From positions 7,080,501 through 7,144,500 of the forward strand of contig NC_064819.1 in NCBI RefSeq assembly GCF_024166365.1: DNA of 64,000 nt, in the 5' to 3' direction. Source of the stretch: Elephas maximus indicus (Eukaryota > Chordata > Mammalia > Proboscidea > Elephantidae). Both the position numbers and the translations under genes were made by a program. The notes under the pieces were generated by a model that worked only from the letters and a program-made list of their open reading frames with translations, searched no databases and was not told the origin of the DNA. Every line of letters begins with the position of its first letter. The first letter of the stretch is position 1. Of this stretch, positions 1-12,274 are shown one piece after another.

Positions 1-429
1 GTACAAGGATAACATATCCTTTTGGGAGATACAATTCGATTCATAAGCAGAACCAATTTCGTTCTCTAACCCTTCTCACGTGCTCTTTGTACTAACAAGA
101 AAGTAGTAAGAACAAAAACCTATCATTCAAATTCATAAATAAAATCTATAAAATAAAATAAATTCCTTATTGCTAACAGATATAATTTATGCCATGCTGT
201 CCTTGTGCCCAGAAAGTATTACTGCTTTATTATGTAGATTAAAGGGCTAAAGTTTCTTTAATGCCAGGCTTCAGTGCTATGACAGTCATTAATTTGAGTA
301 GCCACTTCCTCCCTCAAGTGGAAGTAAATATTTTTGCATTCCAAAATCCAATACCATTTCATCTACTCCTCTGGTGGGATAGATAATATTTTCTGCTTAA
401 TCTTACAGTTTTAAAAATAATATTTTAAT
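1..429. other. Unique AT-rich sequence, nothing recognised
   Basis: No gene-like frame, tRNA fold or repeat I can name. Confidence 0.6.
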
Positions 430-535
430 CATATACTAGACTATAAGCCAGTTGAGAATAAGAACTGCTTTTTCGTAGCCTTCCCTATGCCTGACACATC
501 ATTGGGATTCAAAAAATGTTTATTGACTAAACGGA
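430..535 (+). repeat. L2 3'-end fragment
   Basis: The order 'ctataagc...gagaataagaactg', then 'cctatgcctgacacat', then 'aaatgtttattgact' follows the ancient L2 LINE 3' end. Confidence 0.6.
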
Positions 536-540
536 CTTCC

Positions 541-2653
541 TCTTCTAAATCATTAATTCAAGAATTAAGTTAAACTAACCTCAGAAATCTTTCCTGAGAA
601 TAACAGTTACCATTTCTCCAGTCAGAGAGAAGAATACTTTCTGATGGGTGGGAGTGGAAAACCTTGTAGAAATATGTCACAGATTTGATCAAATTCCAAG
701 TGAAGCCTTAATTACAGTGTACTCAATGATCTTGTACTTATAAATCACCTCAAGAAAATGAGTTGATTTGTCGAATACAATTTTTCTCTTAAAAAAAAGA
801 AAAGATATTCATCTTCTCACAGCATGTATTTGCAGAATCAAAAGTCAAATTTTCTAATTTCTAACTCAACATCAACTTATTTTTCAACTGTACCCATAAT
901 CTACACTAGACGAATATGTCAATTCAACTTGGGTGGGCCTGGGCCTGACCCAGGGTTGTCGGAGAACATATAAAAAGAAAAGGAACTTCAAAATGGAATC
1001 CTAATCACATGATATCTTTATTCCAGAGGGGGAAGAGACCAAGAGAAGTCACCTGACTTATCCCTTTGCCCTGAGGAGAGGAGTACCCCTAACCTTTTCT
1101 GAGATAGTGGCTATATTCTTTAGTACTCTGTAAACAAGAACTCTACAATATATGCCATGGCTTCATTTTTTCCACACAATTTATTTCCCTATGCTGATTG
1201 GTCAAGAAAAAAATCTTTTTTCAACAAGCTCCTTCTTATAAAAGAGGTGTGCTACACCCAGAGCTGCCTGAGTTACAACCTTGAGTTTGGCATACGTATC
1301 TTGACGATGTCATATATTTGGCCTTTTGGAAAATACAGGGTAAGCATTTTTTTTCCCCTCAAAGGAACTTAATTTTCTAAGACTGCAGTTGGAAATCGTG
1401 AGGAAAAGTGAGAGGCACTACAACTGTTTCCCTTTGTGAAAAGAGAGAAAAAGTCAGAGGCAGATGCAACGTGGAGAGTCTAGAAAGAAATTTGGTGTGC
1501 TGAAGGCCTTCCCACTGCTCCTAGATGACTGCCTGTGTGGGCACTTTGCCCAGAGAGAGAAAACGCTTCAGTAACTGAAAGCAATATTTTTCATTACTTC
1601 TCCAAAGCGGAGGTAGGTAACTAAAACCTACCAAAGTTCTCATCAACCTTAGCAAGAAGCATTTGTGTGACAGAAGACGTTTGGTATTTAGGATACCATG
1701 GGGACTGCATTGCTAAAACTACCGATCCACAATGGATGTAAAAGAATTTGTCACAAACATGGTTTTCCTGTGTTGGCGGGCTTTCGTAAATCATTTTATT
1801 GCAGACTCCATGAACACATGCCATAGAAAAGACTGAAGGTCTTTTTCAGTCTCAAAACGGAACTAGTTTCTCAAAGGGAAAACTTTCAAGGAAAAAGGAC
1901 AGTGATGTGCCAAATCTCCCTAGATCACAAAGATAACACGAAAGAATCTTGTTACCGAGTACTGTGCACACGCGTAAACACACACACCCACACACACACT
2001 TACAATGCCCTCTCCTTTGTCAACTAGATCAATATTTCAGACACAAATGAGGTGAGCTCGGGGGAAGAGAGACTCATATTGAGGTGTGAAAACATTCCAT
2101 GAAGAAAAAGATTCATTTAAGAGTACAAATACACCCAATAAATCATGGTGAGCTTGGTGGGGTGACTGCTCTTCCTTCTGGCAGCTGTGTAATTACTCTC
2201 TCAACATAGCAACAACTTTCTTTGGAAACAGACACTCTATATGCAACACAATTATAGCACTGCATTTCACTGCTGGCCAAAATCCAGGATACATATGTCA
2301 CAATCCATTAGTTGGTAGATGTATCTGAGCTGTCTGAAGTGTATTAAACCCAAGTGCCACTTTTCCTGATCACTCTTCTCAAAGGTCTCCCAAGAGCAGT
2401 CATGGGCTATTTCTAATAGTCCATCAAGCCAGTCTGCAAATACGTCTGAGTCCAGGCTTTATGAATTATTAACCTGATCCATGTAATCTTGTAATTCTCA
2501 ATTCAGCTCCCTCCCTGCAAAATTTTTGAATCCTTTGTTACATCTCACGATCGGACATCCTCAAAAGGCACAACAAACAATGAACAACATTATTTCACTT
2601 TACCCCAGGAGAAATCTGGTTTATCTAGATTTACGTATTAATATTTTAGTGTA
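541..2653. other. Unique sequence without recognised gene
   Basis: Short frames of 60-70 codons on both strands have no recognisable protein. A CA-rich run sits at 1975-2000. No repeat family was identified. Confidence 0.55.
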
Positions 2654-2663
2654 TATCTTGGGA

Positions 2664-2831
2664 GAAGCCCTGGTAGCATAGTGGTTAAGAGTTCCGGCTG
2701 CTAACCAAAAGGTCAGCAGTTTGAATCCACCAGCTGCTCCTTGGAAACCCTATGGGGAAGTTCTACTCTGTCCTATAGGGTTGCTATGAGTCCGAATCAA
2801 CTTGATGGCAATGAGTTTGGTTTTGGTTTAC
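2664..2831 (+). mobile_element. AfroSINE, short form
   Basis: A tRNA-Asn-like head (GTGGTTAAGAG, GCTGCTAACCAAAAGGTC, TTTGAATCCACC) is followed by 'cctatgggg...ttctactctgtcctatagggt' and a GTTTTGGTTT tail. ATCTTGGGA flanks it at 2655-2663 and 2832-2840. Confidence 0.93.
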
Positions 2832-2971
2832 ATCTTGGGAAAGTCAAGATAGATGGACTATTGATACTGAAAATCTAGAAGACATTCTTGCTTTTTTGGT
2901 GTATCTGAGATCTGACTGCTATGAAATACCTAAAATAGGTCTAGTTTACACATCGCTATTGAACATTTAAG

Positions 2972-3171
2972 GAATACCTAGGTAGCACAAATGATTAAGT
3001 GCTAAACTACTAACCAAAAGTTTGACAGTTCTGACCCACAGACACCTTGAAAGAGAGGCCTGGCAATCTGTCTGAAAAATCAGCCACTAAAAACCCTATG
3101 GGGCACAGCTCTACTCTGACACACATGAGGTTACTGTGAGTCAGAATTGACTCAAAGACAACTGATTATTT
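2972..3171 (+). mobile_element. AfroSINE, variant body
   Basis: Diverged tRNA-like head, then the body 'ctggcaatctg...aaaatcagccac' rather than the usual one, and the common tail. AACATTTAAG flanks it exactly at 2962-2971 and 3172-3181. Confidence 0.88.
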
Positions 3172-3439
3172 AACATTTAAGTATGTGATGTCTTGCATTA
3201 TCTTCTAATAGTTCCACGTTTAAAGGCATCATTTTCCTAACCAGCCTGTAATGGGAGAAGTCAAGTCATGAATAATCTGATCTTGTCGGCAGGTATGTGC
3301 TGGAGCTGGGTGATACAAGATTATGAGAACTAATACTTCAATTTCTAGGAAATTCTGCCAGCCAGTTTTAAAACACGGCCATTATTAAAAACTAAAATAC
3401 ATAAACTTACAATTAAAGAAACTACATTACATTCACCGA

Positions 3440-3560
3440 AAAAAAAACAGGATCCATACAGCCTCATGCCATACAAAAAACTAACTCAAAGTGCATCAAA
3501 GACCTAAACGTTAAACCTATAGCAACCAGTAGGGCGAGGTATTTTTGCAAGCGATGTTAT
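3440..3560 (+). mobile_element. L1 ORF2 3' fragment
   Basis: 'ccatacaaaaaactaactcaaagtg...aaagacctaaacg' matches the conserved late ORF2 stretch of mammalian L1. It is short and badly degraded. Confidence 0.6.
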
Positions 3561-3562
3561 GC

Positions 3563-3687
3563 CATTTTTTTTTACATGTCATTGAAAAAAAATTAGCATA
3601 GCATGCTTCCCAAAAATATCTCATGATGGGAGGGAGTGGCTGGCAAACAACTGTAGAATGCATGTGTTATTTGTATAAAAATATGAT
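3563..3687 (+). repeat. Unnamed repeat, copy 1
   Basis: Aligns with 60073-60195 over about 120 bases, sharing AAAAAAATTAGCATAGC, GGGAGGGAGTGG, AAACAA-TGTAGAA and ATATG-TATA. I do not recognise the family. The first part recalls U6 snRNA (TTAGCATGGC) but the likeness ends there. Confidence 0.55.
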
Positions 3688-3698
3688 ATACATACATG

Positions 3699-3805
3699 AG
3701 AGAAAGTTTTACTTCAAGGGATTGTCTCTCGCAAATGTGGGCCTGTTGGACCTGCCAGCAGCCCCACAATTGCGTGAGCCAATGCCTTGAAGTAAAACTT
3801 TTCTC
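3699..3805. repeat. Near-perfect 53-base palindrome (fold-back)
   Basis: The arm at 3699-3750 and the reverse complement of 3753-3805 match at about 85% with one indel. They meet at a two-base centre, so each strand could form a long hairpin. The right arm plus the following CT/CA run looks like the 3' end of a common placental repeat, so this may be an inverted duplication of that end. Confidence 0.75.
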
Positions 3806-3849
3806 CCTCTCCCTCTCTGTCTCTCTATACACACACACACATACATACA
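3801..3849. repeat. (CT)n(AC)n microsatellite
   Basis: CT-rich then AC-rich simple sequence joining the palindrome to the next SINE. Confidence 0.85.
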
Positions 3850-4010
3850 GAGCCCTGGTGGCACAGTGGTTAAGAGCTTGGCTGCTAACAAAGGAGTCAG
3901 CAGTTCGAATTCGCCAGCTGCTCCTTGAAAACCCTATGGGGCAGTTCTACTCTACCCTATAGGGTCACTATGCATCAGAACCAACTCCACGGCACATAAT
4001 AGCAACAACA
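3850..4010 (+). mobile_element. AfroSINE, short form
   Basis: Starts GAGCCCTGGTGGCACAGTGG with intact A- and B-box-like sequence. Its tail 'ggcacataatagcaacaac' resembles the RTE 3' end. Confidence 0.92.

Positions 4011-4060
<50 letters not shown>
4011..4060. repeat. (TA)n microsatellite
   Basis: About 20 uninterrupted TA units between two AfroSINEs, probably grown from the first one's tail. Confidence 0.95.
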
Positions 4061-4061
<1 letters not shown>

Positions 4062-4066
4062 TCAAG

Positions 4067-4268
4067 TAGCCCTGGCAGCACAACAGTTAAGCACTCACTA
4101 TCTGCTAACCAAAATGTCATTGGTTCAAACCTACCAGTTGCTCTATGGGAGAAAGATGTGATAGTCTGTTTCTGTAAAGACTATAGCCTTGGAAACCCTA
4201 TGAGGCAGACCTCCTATGTGGTCACTATGAGTTGGAATCAACTTAGTGGCAACAGTTTTGGGGTTTGG
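4067..4268 (+). mobile_element. AfroSINE, long form
   Basis: Carries the extra segment 'gggagaaagatgtg...gtctgtttctgtaaag' between head and tail that marks the long form. Confidence 0.9.
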
Positions 4269-4275
4269 GCAAGTC

Positions 4276-5317
4276 AAATCTGTAGGTCAGGTGGTAGACT
4301 AGAGACTTCTGCAGACTTATGTCCCAAGATCTGGAGTGCAGAGTCAAAATGGTAAGAATGAGCTCTGCCAGAATATGCATTTATATTCTGTAGGCAGACT
4401 ATACCTCCAAGGAAACCCCCCTTTTAACTGATTGATCACATCAGATCACATCTTGGAAAGTGATTATATTACATTGCATTGCATTGTGCTGTATTACAGA
4501 ATGACAACCAGTCCAGCAACCTGCTAAATCAATGAGAATCATTGCCTAGCCAAGTTGACACATAGAATTAATCATTACAGGGCCCAACAAGGAACTAATG
4601 GTCAAAGGATTATAAACTTTACCACCAGCAAGGAAGACAGCACCACCAGCGGTATTTTCCAATTTTCTGATATACAAGTATTTGTTGGGCTTATAATGAT
4701 TGGGGAACTGACAATAAAATTAGGATGATTTTTAAAAAATTACATGAATGGTCATGCAGCTGACCTGAAGATTTATTATTGGAGAGATAGAATCCAGGAC
4801 ACAGGAAGAGATCTTCTAGATCTACTCTGGCTCCAATGTTGCTAGCATTGTACATTTGATTCAAGTCAGCAAATGAGCCATTGATCACCTCGGTTAATTG
4901 TAAGGAAAAACATTCAAGAAGGACTCCAGGAAGATGAGAAATACTTGATAAAGACAAAAAAAAAAAAAAAGGGGGGGGAGCATAGTTAGCCTGGAGAAGA
5001 AATTTAAGGAGGACATCAGAGCTGTTTACAAATACTTGATGAGTACCACAGGAAAGATAAGAGCCTTACCGTTGCTTTAAAAAGGAGAATTAGATTCAAC
5101 TCGGAGACATTATAGAAAGAAATTTTATACTTAAGAAACGTTTTTCTAATGATAAGAGCTATTGAAAAGCAAAGTGCCTGCATGATGATGTACCAAGTTT
5201 CCTGCATCCTTGGAGCTATTAGCACTGAGTAATTCTCGTATAAGGGATTCAGGATGATCTTTAAGGCCATTTCAAATTCTGATATTTCCCTGTTCCTGAT
5301 TGAAAGAGGAAGAGTTG
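4276..5317. other. Unique sequence, nothing recognised
   Basis: Holds an A-run running directly into a G-run near 4957-4979 and several AT-rich short frames. No gene or named repeat seen. Confidence 0.5.
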
Positions 5318-5322
5318 GGATT

Positions 5323-5762
5323 CGTTATGGATTGAATTGTGTCTCCCAAAAAAGATAAGTTAAAGTCCTAACCCCTATACCTGTGAATATGACCTTGTTT
5401 GGAAATAGGGTTTTTCTTTGTTATTGGTTAAGTTAAATAAGGTCATACTAATGCTAAACCCTTCTGAACGCTGTCTTATAAAGGCAGAGAACAGACACGT
5501 AAATATAATCACACACATGGGGGAAAGAGGCCATGTGACGATAACACCTACAAGCAGCAAAGAAACACCAAGAATTGCTAGCACGCACTAGAAGCTAGGA
5601 GAGAAGTATGGACCAGTTTTGCAAAGCCTTCAGAAGGAATCAACAGGGCAGATACCCTGCTTTGGACTTCTAGCATCCAGAACTATGAGAAAATAAATTT
5701 ATATTCTTTAAAGTCACCCACTTCATGGTATTTTGTTACAGCAGCCCTAGGAAACTAAGACA
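5323..5762 (+). mobile_element. Solo LTR, ERVL-MaLR type
   Basis: Starts at 'cgttatggattgaattgtg' and ends 'cctaggaaactaagaca', with AATAAA near its end, as in MLT/MST-like LTRs. GGATT is duplicated at 5318-5322 and 5763-5767, the five-base duplication expected. No internal retroviral sequence adjoins it. Confidence 0.87.
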
Positions 5763-5767
5763 GGATT

Positions 5768-6487
5768 GTTACCCCTAATTACTCCTAGCCCAGTGTCTTC
5801 AATTACATAAAATCTAAGTTTTCCAAAGCAAGTTCATTTTGAGCAGCTCTCTCCAAAGGCCAACCCCAAGCATACGACATGAACAGTGGGTACAGAAGAT
5901 GCTAGCCATAGTGGGAAGAGTGTCCATCAACTAAGCCGGGAAAAGGCAACTTCAGATCTTTGAGGTTAAGATGGCTGTTTTCAGCAGGTAATATAAAATG
6001 TCAGGCAGTGGTGGGGGATGTTTAACAAAAAAATGTTCCATTTAAAGGCAAAAGAGAGAATTCTCAAAGAAGAGGGATACAAGTTACTTAGTCAGAAAGG
6101 CTTTCCAAGTCAATGGCATTTCAATTTCAGAAAATGTATCCTGACGAGTGGGAATGTGATGGACCACAAATGGGACCGTTAGCAAAGGGTAGGACTAGGA
6201 TGTAATTTTTTCTCAACATATAAATTTATAATCTTAGATGAATGTTATACATAACTGGCATTAGAACAAGAGCGGTTGGCCTTATGATATTCCTTGAGCA
6301 CGCTCTTGTAACTTTTAGGATCTCATTTCTCTGTTTAATAAGTGTACTATCATAGTCATGACTGTAAGTCCTAATTGTTTTAGCCCATACAGTAACAACT
6401 AATTTGACCATGCAATCAGAAATTTTCCACTGAGGCTGGTGTTTATTGTAGAAAATAGAATATTATATTTGTTTGAATTTTTTCTTT
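5768..6487. other. Unique sequence, nothing recognised
   Basis: No coding signal or named repeat. Confidence 0.5.
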
Positions 6488-6675
6488 CCCCATGCATAGC
6501 ATGGATTGCATAGTAGTTAAGAGCTCAGGCTTTGTAGTTAGACTACTTTGATTTGAACTCAAAATTGGGCTAACCTTGGGAAAGTTACTTAACTCCTCCT
6601 TGTCTCATTTATGTGTACAATGGCTTAAAAATTGTATTTATCTCTTAGGCTTGTTGTGAGAAACAAATTAAGACA
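6488..6675 (+). repeat. MIR
   Basis: 'gtagttaagagctcaggctttg', 'gggaaagttacttaac' and 'cttgttgtgag' follow the MIR core in order. Confidence 0.8.
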
Positions 6676-6702
6676 TATATAATATATATACTATATGTAT
6701 AT

Positions 6703-7065
6703 CTACCCACTGCTGTTGACTTGGTTCTGACTCATGGTCACCCCATGTGATTCAGAGTAGAATTGTGTTCCACAGGGTTTTCAGTGGCTGTCATCTTATG
6801 GAGGAAACCCTGGTGAGTAGTGGTTAAGTGCTACGGGTGCTATCCAAAAGGTTGGCAATTCAAATGTACCAGGTGCTCCTTGGAAACTCTATGGGGCAGT
6901 TGTACTCTGTCCTATAGGGTCGCTATGAGTCAGAATCGACTTCACGGCAATGGATCTTAGGGAAGTTGATCACTAGACATTTCTTCTGTGGCACTACTGG
7001 GTGGATTAGAACTGCCAGTCTTTCGGTTAGTAGTTGAACACAAAATGTTTGCACCACTCAGGGAT
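6703..7065 (-). mobile_element. AfroSINE (variant), split by another SINE
   Basis: The 3' part (6703-6800) and the tRNA-like 5' part (about 6964-7065) of one minus-strand copy flank a plus-strand copy. The 5' end reads 'accactcaggga' as in the copy at 33931. Confidence 0.87.
6803..6953 (+). mobile_element. AfroSINE, short form, nested
   Basis: Inserted into the older minus-strand copy. ATCTTATGGA (6793-6802) and ATCTTAGGGA (6954-6963) are its target duplication with one mismatch. Confidence 0.9.
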
Positions 7066-7100
7066 ATATATATACACACACACACACATATACACATGCA
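7066..7100. repeat. (TA)n(CA)n microsatellite
   Basis: Simple sequence immediately after the split SINE. Confidence 0.85.
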
Positions 7101-8380
7101 CACAAAATAATGGCAACGTTTTTGACATCAATTCATTTTAAACTTTGGAAATACTAGGTTAAAGAATAGAAAGCATGGTTATCTCAGATGCATTGTAAAT
7201 CCCAATGAAAAAATTCCTTCAGAAATGATTGCTCCTGTTGAATGCACGTCATTTTGATGTGAAGCGTAATTGTGCTTCCTGGTACCTGTATGTTAGCTGT
7301 TTGAAGAACAGTAGAGTGGTGTTAAAAATAATGTCACATTTTATCTTCTTGAGTCCTCTGTAACTGTAATGGCTGACAAGTGAGACTGAGGTTTAATGGC
7401 AAATGACGGTGAATGATTCGGAATGATTAGAAAGTTAAAAAAAAAGTGTTCTTAGAGAATAAAGTCGTGTGCATATGTGTAGACTTAGACATTCGTGCTG
7501 CCTGACAGTTTTGGATTCTGAAAGAGTTTTGCACTCTGACACTCTAATATTTTGGAGAATTTAAACGGTGCTCTGCAATATGGAAGCGACTAGTTCTTTG
7601 GTTGCGCTAGCCACATTCAAGAGCTCAAGAGCAAGGTGGCTAATGGCCGCTGTACTGGCCAGTGTCAATCCAGAACCCTTCATCAATATGGAGAGTTCAA
7701 CTGGATAGTGCTGATAGAAAGTGAGACTGGAAGGGAGCTTGAGGGGGGGAAAAAAAAAAAAACTTCTAGAAACACAGAAAATAATGTGGCTGAACAGAAC
7801 GCTATGATAGAGGCAGGAATAATTAATAATACTTCAGGCATCATGTTCACTGAGCAGACAAAGAGACCACAGTAAAAAGGATAATAAGTTGCCCAGCTAA
7901 TGTGCTTCTTCCCCTGTGCAAGGACTCAGCCTGTAAGGTCCTGGTGTGAGTGAGCCAAGCTACCTGGGATTGTTGTGGTTAGAGAGAAATCCACTTCATC
8001 GGGGACCTGGGCAACCAAAATGCCAAGATTAAAGAAACAACCACAAAGTCTCCTACAGTTTTGGCCAACAGGCCTAATCACAGATTCTCTTAAAATGCAA
8101 CTCTCTGAAAGAGATCTTGGTTAGCAATAAGCTGCAAGCACTTCCCTTCCTACTGCCCTTCTGACAAGCCAGGGATGAATATTCATACCAGGTTATTTTA
8201 ATCATTAAAAGAATGATTTTTTCTTGATGTGACAAAATTCTACAGAATTTATGTCTCCTTTTGGGAATAAAAAGCATCTTTGTTTTATTTTCCCACTGTC
8301 AAGTCCAAAACTTTTTCTTTTTTTTATTCTTTTTCTTTTTCTAGCCTTGAGACAAAACAGGACACAGGATGAGTCAGGGA
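7101..8380. other. Unique sequence, nothing recognised
   Basis: Has a G-run/A-run at 7743-7761. The 79-codon frame at 7636-7875 has no recognisable product. Confidence 0.5.
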
Positions 8381-9140
8381 GGTGACCCTGCTGGCATCTT
8401 ACCATTGCAAATCAATGCTCTTGTCCTTGGCCTGTTATGTGGAATGTAATGGTCTGAAACACCGAGATCTGCACCAAGGCACAAGGTACCTGAGGGAATG
8501 TATGGGATCAGAATGTCAGGTTATAGCAGGTCTGTGCGGGGTACAACACATCCAGTGTGAGGGAGGCGCCCAGAGCGGACAGTCTCTGAGCTGTACCCAA
8601 GGCAGTGTTTCCAGGGGGACTCTTGAATACAATGTAAAACCACCATTCCACCTTCATTACGGGGGAAGACAGTGGTAGGAGAGGGGGGCTGCAGGGGAAG
8701 AAGTGAGAAAGACAGATAAACGGAGAGAGAGGGTCAAAGCCCGATCCGCACACGCACATGAGCACACTCAAATATACCACGGCAGACAGAAGCAGGCACG
8801 CATACCCGCTGAGAGGGGCACAGGCAGGGAGAAAACAAAACGGTTCCTGATGTGTTCCTTGTTTGTATTTTTTCTGAGCCCTCACTAAATCCCTGTCCAA
8901 TGGAGACTTTCAGTTGGTTCAACATTATTGTAGCAAGAACTAAGAAATTCCAAATAATGGGCAAAATTTCAAAACCAAAGAAAACGGGATTCTATTTTCT
9001 AAGGAAAAAAAAAAAAAAAAACGTTTGTTTAGCTTTAATTAAGAACTGTCATAAACACCAGCACAGAAATTACTGGTCTGTTCTCAGAGTGCTGTTCCCT
9101 TCCATTCTGGAAACACAGGCACTCCTTTTAGCTGTGCTCT
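8381..9140. other. Slightly CpG-richer unique stretch
   Basis: About 8560-8840 has more CpGs than its surroundings and overlapping frames on both strands (up to 130 codons). No protein family is recognisable. It could be a noncoding exon or regulatory element, or chance. Confidence 0.3.
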
Positions 9141-11930
9141 GACAAGCTGTTTGCAAAGACAAAAGGCTCCCCAGAACCTGAGTCAGAGAAATTTCAGGAC
9201 CTGGCACTTCCCTCTCTTAACTGCCATCGAGAAGCAAATACAAGTGAAATGATGCAAAGCAACATTTGCTGGTCTTTTCTAATTATGGATTAATTATTCC
9301 CAAATGGAAGTTTTTGCTTTACCTTTTGTCAGATGTTTCCCCCTTTCCTGTTTCCTGTGCACATAAAGAATTCCGGGGTATTATGGAAAAAGTTGGCTTT
9401 AGTCAGGGTTATACAAATACCTCCTATGTGCCTCAGGCATTCTGATGTCTGGATAGAGTAAGGCATTGAAGAAGGTAAGGATGTGGGTGGAGCTTCAGAG
9501 ATGTTTCAGTTTGGACCAAGTAACTTATTCGATTCACATCAGTGTCCACTGCATACATACAGGTGTCAGAGGCAATTAGCAATTCTAGAGTATTTGGAAG
9601 TGTCTTTCAGGGCTCAATCCCTTTCAAAATTAAAACTTTATTTCCTTCCAAACTTATCCAAAGTCTTTCAAACTTAAAAATCTATTTCCTTCTATACTTA
9701 CCCAAAGTTTTTTCTATGCCCACTATAAACTAGACTTTACACCCGTTGGAATCCACTGGGAATAACACGAAGCACTTGCATAAGAACAAAGAATTGAATA
9801 AAACCTATTTAAAATGTCCAACTTCACACTGCTGTAATATTTGCATTTGATAGAAAGCATTCTAAAATCATTGTAGTAAGTGGAATGCATTTTTCTCCAT
9901 GAACTGTTAATACTGAATTCTTAATAGCTTCCCCAGGGTTTTGTGTCTCACTATGAAGCCTTTAGTGATTTCATTATTGTTAAAAACCAGTAAACAATCG
10001 CAGTTTATGCTCATAAGCATAAAACCCTTGATCTCTTACTCACCCTAGTTTTTATGTTCTTAAGGATAGAAAACTTATTTTTCATGCAATCGGAGTATCA
10101 GACAATGCTAAACCAGTTTGTAAGCTTGGCAAATGTTGGCATAAACATTCCTAAAATGCTGTAACATATAATATCAGCATCTTAACTCTTACAGAGACAA
10201 TTATGCTTTCCAATTTTTTTAGGTTTTTAAGTAAGACACTAACTGTCCTTTTCCATCGTTTGAACTTGGTTTTCATTTTTGTTTCTGGTGACAATTCTTT
10301 GTTGACAAAAAGACCATGCCAATTTGTTCTTCTCAAAATTAAACCCATTGCCCATTGCCATCGAGTCGATTAATACGTCTAAACTCATCTTCAATAACTT
10401 GAATTTCCAGTTTGGTTCCCAAAATATATTTTTTTAGTTATTACAGTTCTGTATTTAAACCTGGTACATGTAAAAAATAGCTCATGTGACAAAGAGCACA
10501 AGTAATTACAACCACAGCGTATGAATGCATTGTTCTTATTTTCTCAGCTATGAAAATATGAATATGTATATCACGTGAAAATATTATTATACCTCTTACA
10601 AAGACATTTCTAATATTTTGCTGATCTCTCTGTGCTTATTTTTTCCTAACCAATTATGTAAATGCTTAAAAACCTTTAAAAAATTATAGTATAAACTGTA
10701 TATAAAGTTTGATAAGCTGCTTTTTATTTTAAATTGCCATTATTTCCTGTTCTTCATAAACATGGTTCTACATATGACTATGGCAGAATTTAACTATATT
10801 ACTGTTGTGGAGAATGTTTATAACCCTTTAAAACTGAAGAAAATATAGACTTTTTCCAAAATGTTCTACTATAATTCTGATTATTTTATTAGAAAACATT
10901 TCTCAAAGCAGATTTAAGGGTTTAAAAAGTATCACTCTCAAATGTAATTGCTTGCTTACTTGAAATTATCTTAAGCTTACAAATAATATTGAAGAAAATT
11001 TTCGCTCTGAAATGCTGCTCATTTTCCTTTTAGGCAAGCCTCAGAAATTTTTAAATATAGTTTATATTTTTGTTTTTCTTAATTGGATCTCCCCGCCTAT
11101 CTAATAGGTTTGTAGAAAATATATTAATTTTTATATATTTATTTTATACCTGGTACCTTGCTGTCTTCTCTTTGTGGGTCTTTTGTTATTTGGTGCATAA
11201 AAGCTCATTGCTATATCTTTATTGCAGAACTGTTCTATGAAATTAAATTTTTATTTTTCCCTGATCTAACTAGAATTTTGTTTTTTTAAAAATCCTTTGA
11301 TTTCTAATTGTATTTTTACTGGTCATTTTTAATTGATTCTTTTTTTGTTTTCCAGGACTATATACATGTAAATAGCAAATATATCCTACTTTTATAGGCG
11401 CAAATAAGAGAGTTCTTATCTTGATCATTTTGGTGATGGTACCACTAATGTTTCTCTGTTAAGTTAAAAAAAAAAAAAAAAGCCTGAATAGGCTGATGGT
11501 TTCAGATGCTTATTCCTTGTCAGATAAAAAGAACATCTTTATTTTACTATTATGCTAAAATATTTTTACCATTAATGTATGTAAAATTTTAATTGAGTTA
11601 CTCTTTTGGCATCTAACAAGATCATACACATTTGTTGCTCCCCTATCAACATAAACTCAGTGCCCCCCATGCTTCCTAGTTAACCTTTCAAGCAGCTGTT
11701 GTTAATTTGATCTCATATAGGTAGTTCTTTAAAAGAGCACCATGCTCAAGGAAGACAGTCTTTATTAATTAAGCTCAGCTATTATTATTATTATTTTTTT
11801 TACTGTTTGGTTTAAAGAAGAATTTAGGGGATATTTTTAGTTTAAGGTTTGGGGTGTAAAGATTCTCTCAGGACAATAGTTCTGGGGGTTCATCTAGCTT
11901 TAATGGCTCCATAAAGTCTGGATTCCATGA
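9141..11930. other. Very AT-rich stretch without genes
   Basis: Long T- and A-rich sequence with frequent stops. Only a SINE scrap (10343-10378) and an A-run near 11466 stand out. Confidence 0.55.
10343..10378 (-). mobile_element. AfroSINE 3'-tail scrap
   Basis: 'aaacccattg' followed by 'attgccatcgagtcgatt' is only the reverse complement of the SINE tail. Confidence 0.65.
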
Positions 11931-11934
11931 GAAA

Positions 11935-12062
11935 AGGAAGGTGAGAACGGTTGCTCGTATTGAAGGATGCAATTAATATTGCTGAATTTTACAGGTAGAA
12001 GTTGTTAAATTGGTGTTTGTTTCCCTGTGTATATCTTCAACAACCACCAAAACAAAATAAAT
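11935..12062 (+). mobile_element. L1 3'-end fragment
   Basis: Same order of words as the tails at 20.7-20.9 and 59.6-59.7 kb: 'gagaacggttgc', 'tgttaaattggtgt', 'gtgtatatcttcaacaac', 'aaaataaa'. Confidence 0.65.
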
Positions 12063-12274
12063 CCTTAACAAATATAACACATTTGATATATTTTCCATTA
12101 TTTGAGTAAATCCTTTCATATTAAGCCACATTTGTATTCCTGAATTAAATCTTATTTGTTATATTGTTATGCTATATTTTCCATACATTGTTGAATCTAC
12201 TTGATAATACCTTATTTTATGTCTATTGTATATGTATTTTCATGTGTATGTATTTGCATATGTATGTATGAACA

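Noticed and set aside
3583-3620. Possible U6 snRNA pseudogene (AAAATTAGCATAGC)
   Set aside because: Only about ten bases match U6, and the rest aligns with the unnamed repeat at 60073 instead.
8508-8900. 130-codon minus-strand frame with Cys/Pro-rich product
   Set aside because: No family resemblance, and several competing frames occur on both strands of the same G/A-rich stretch.
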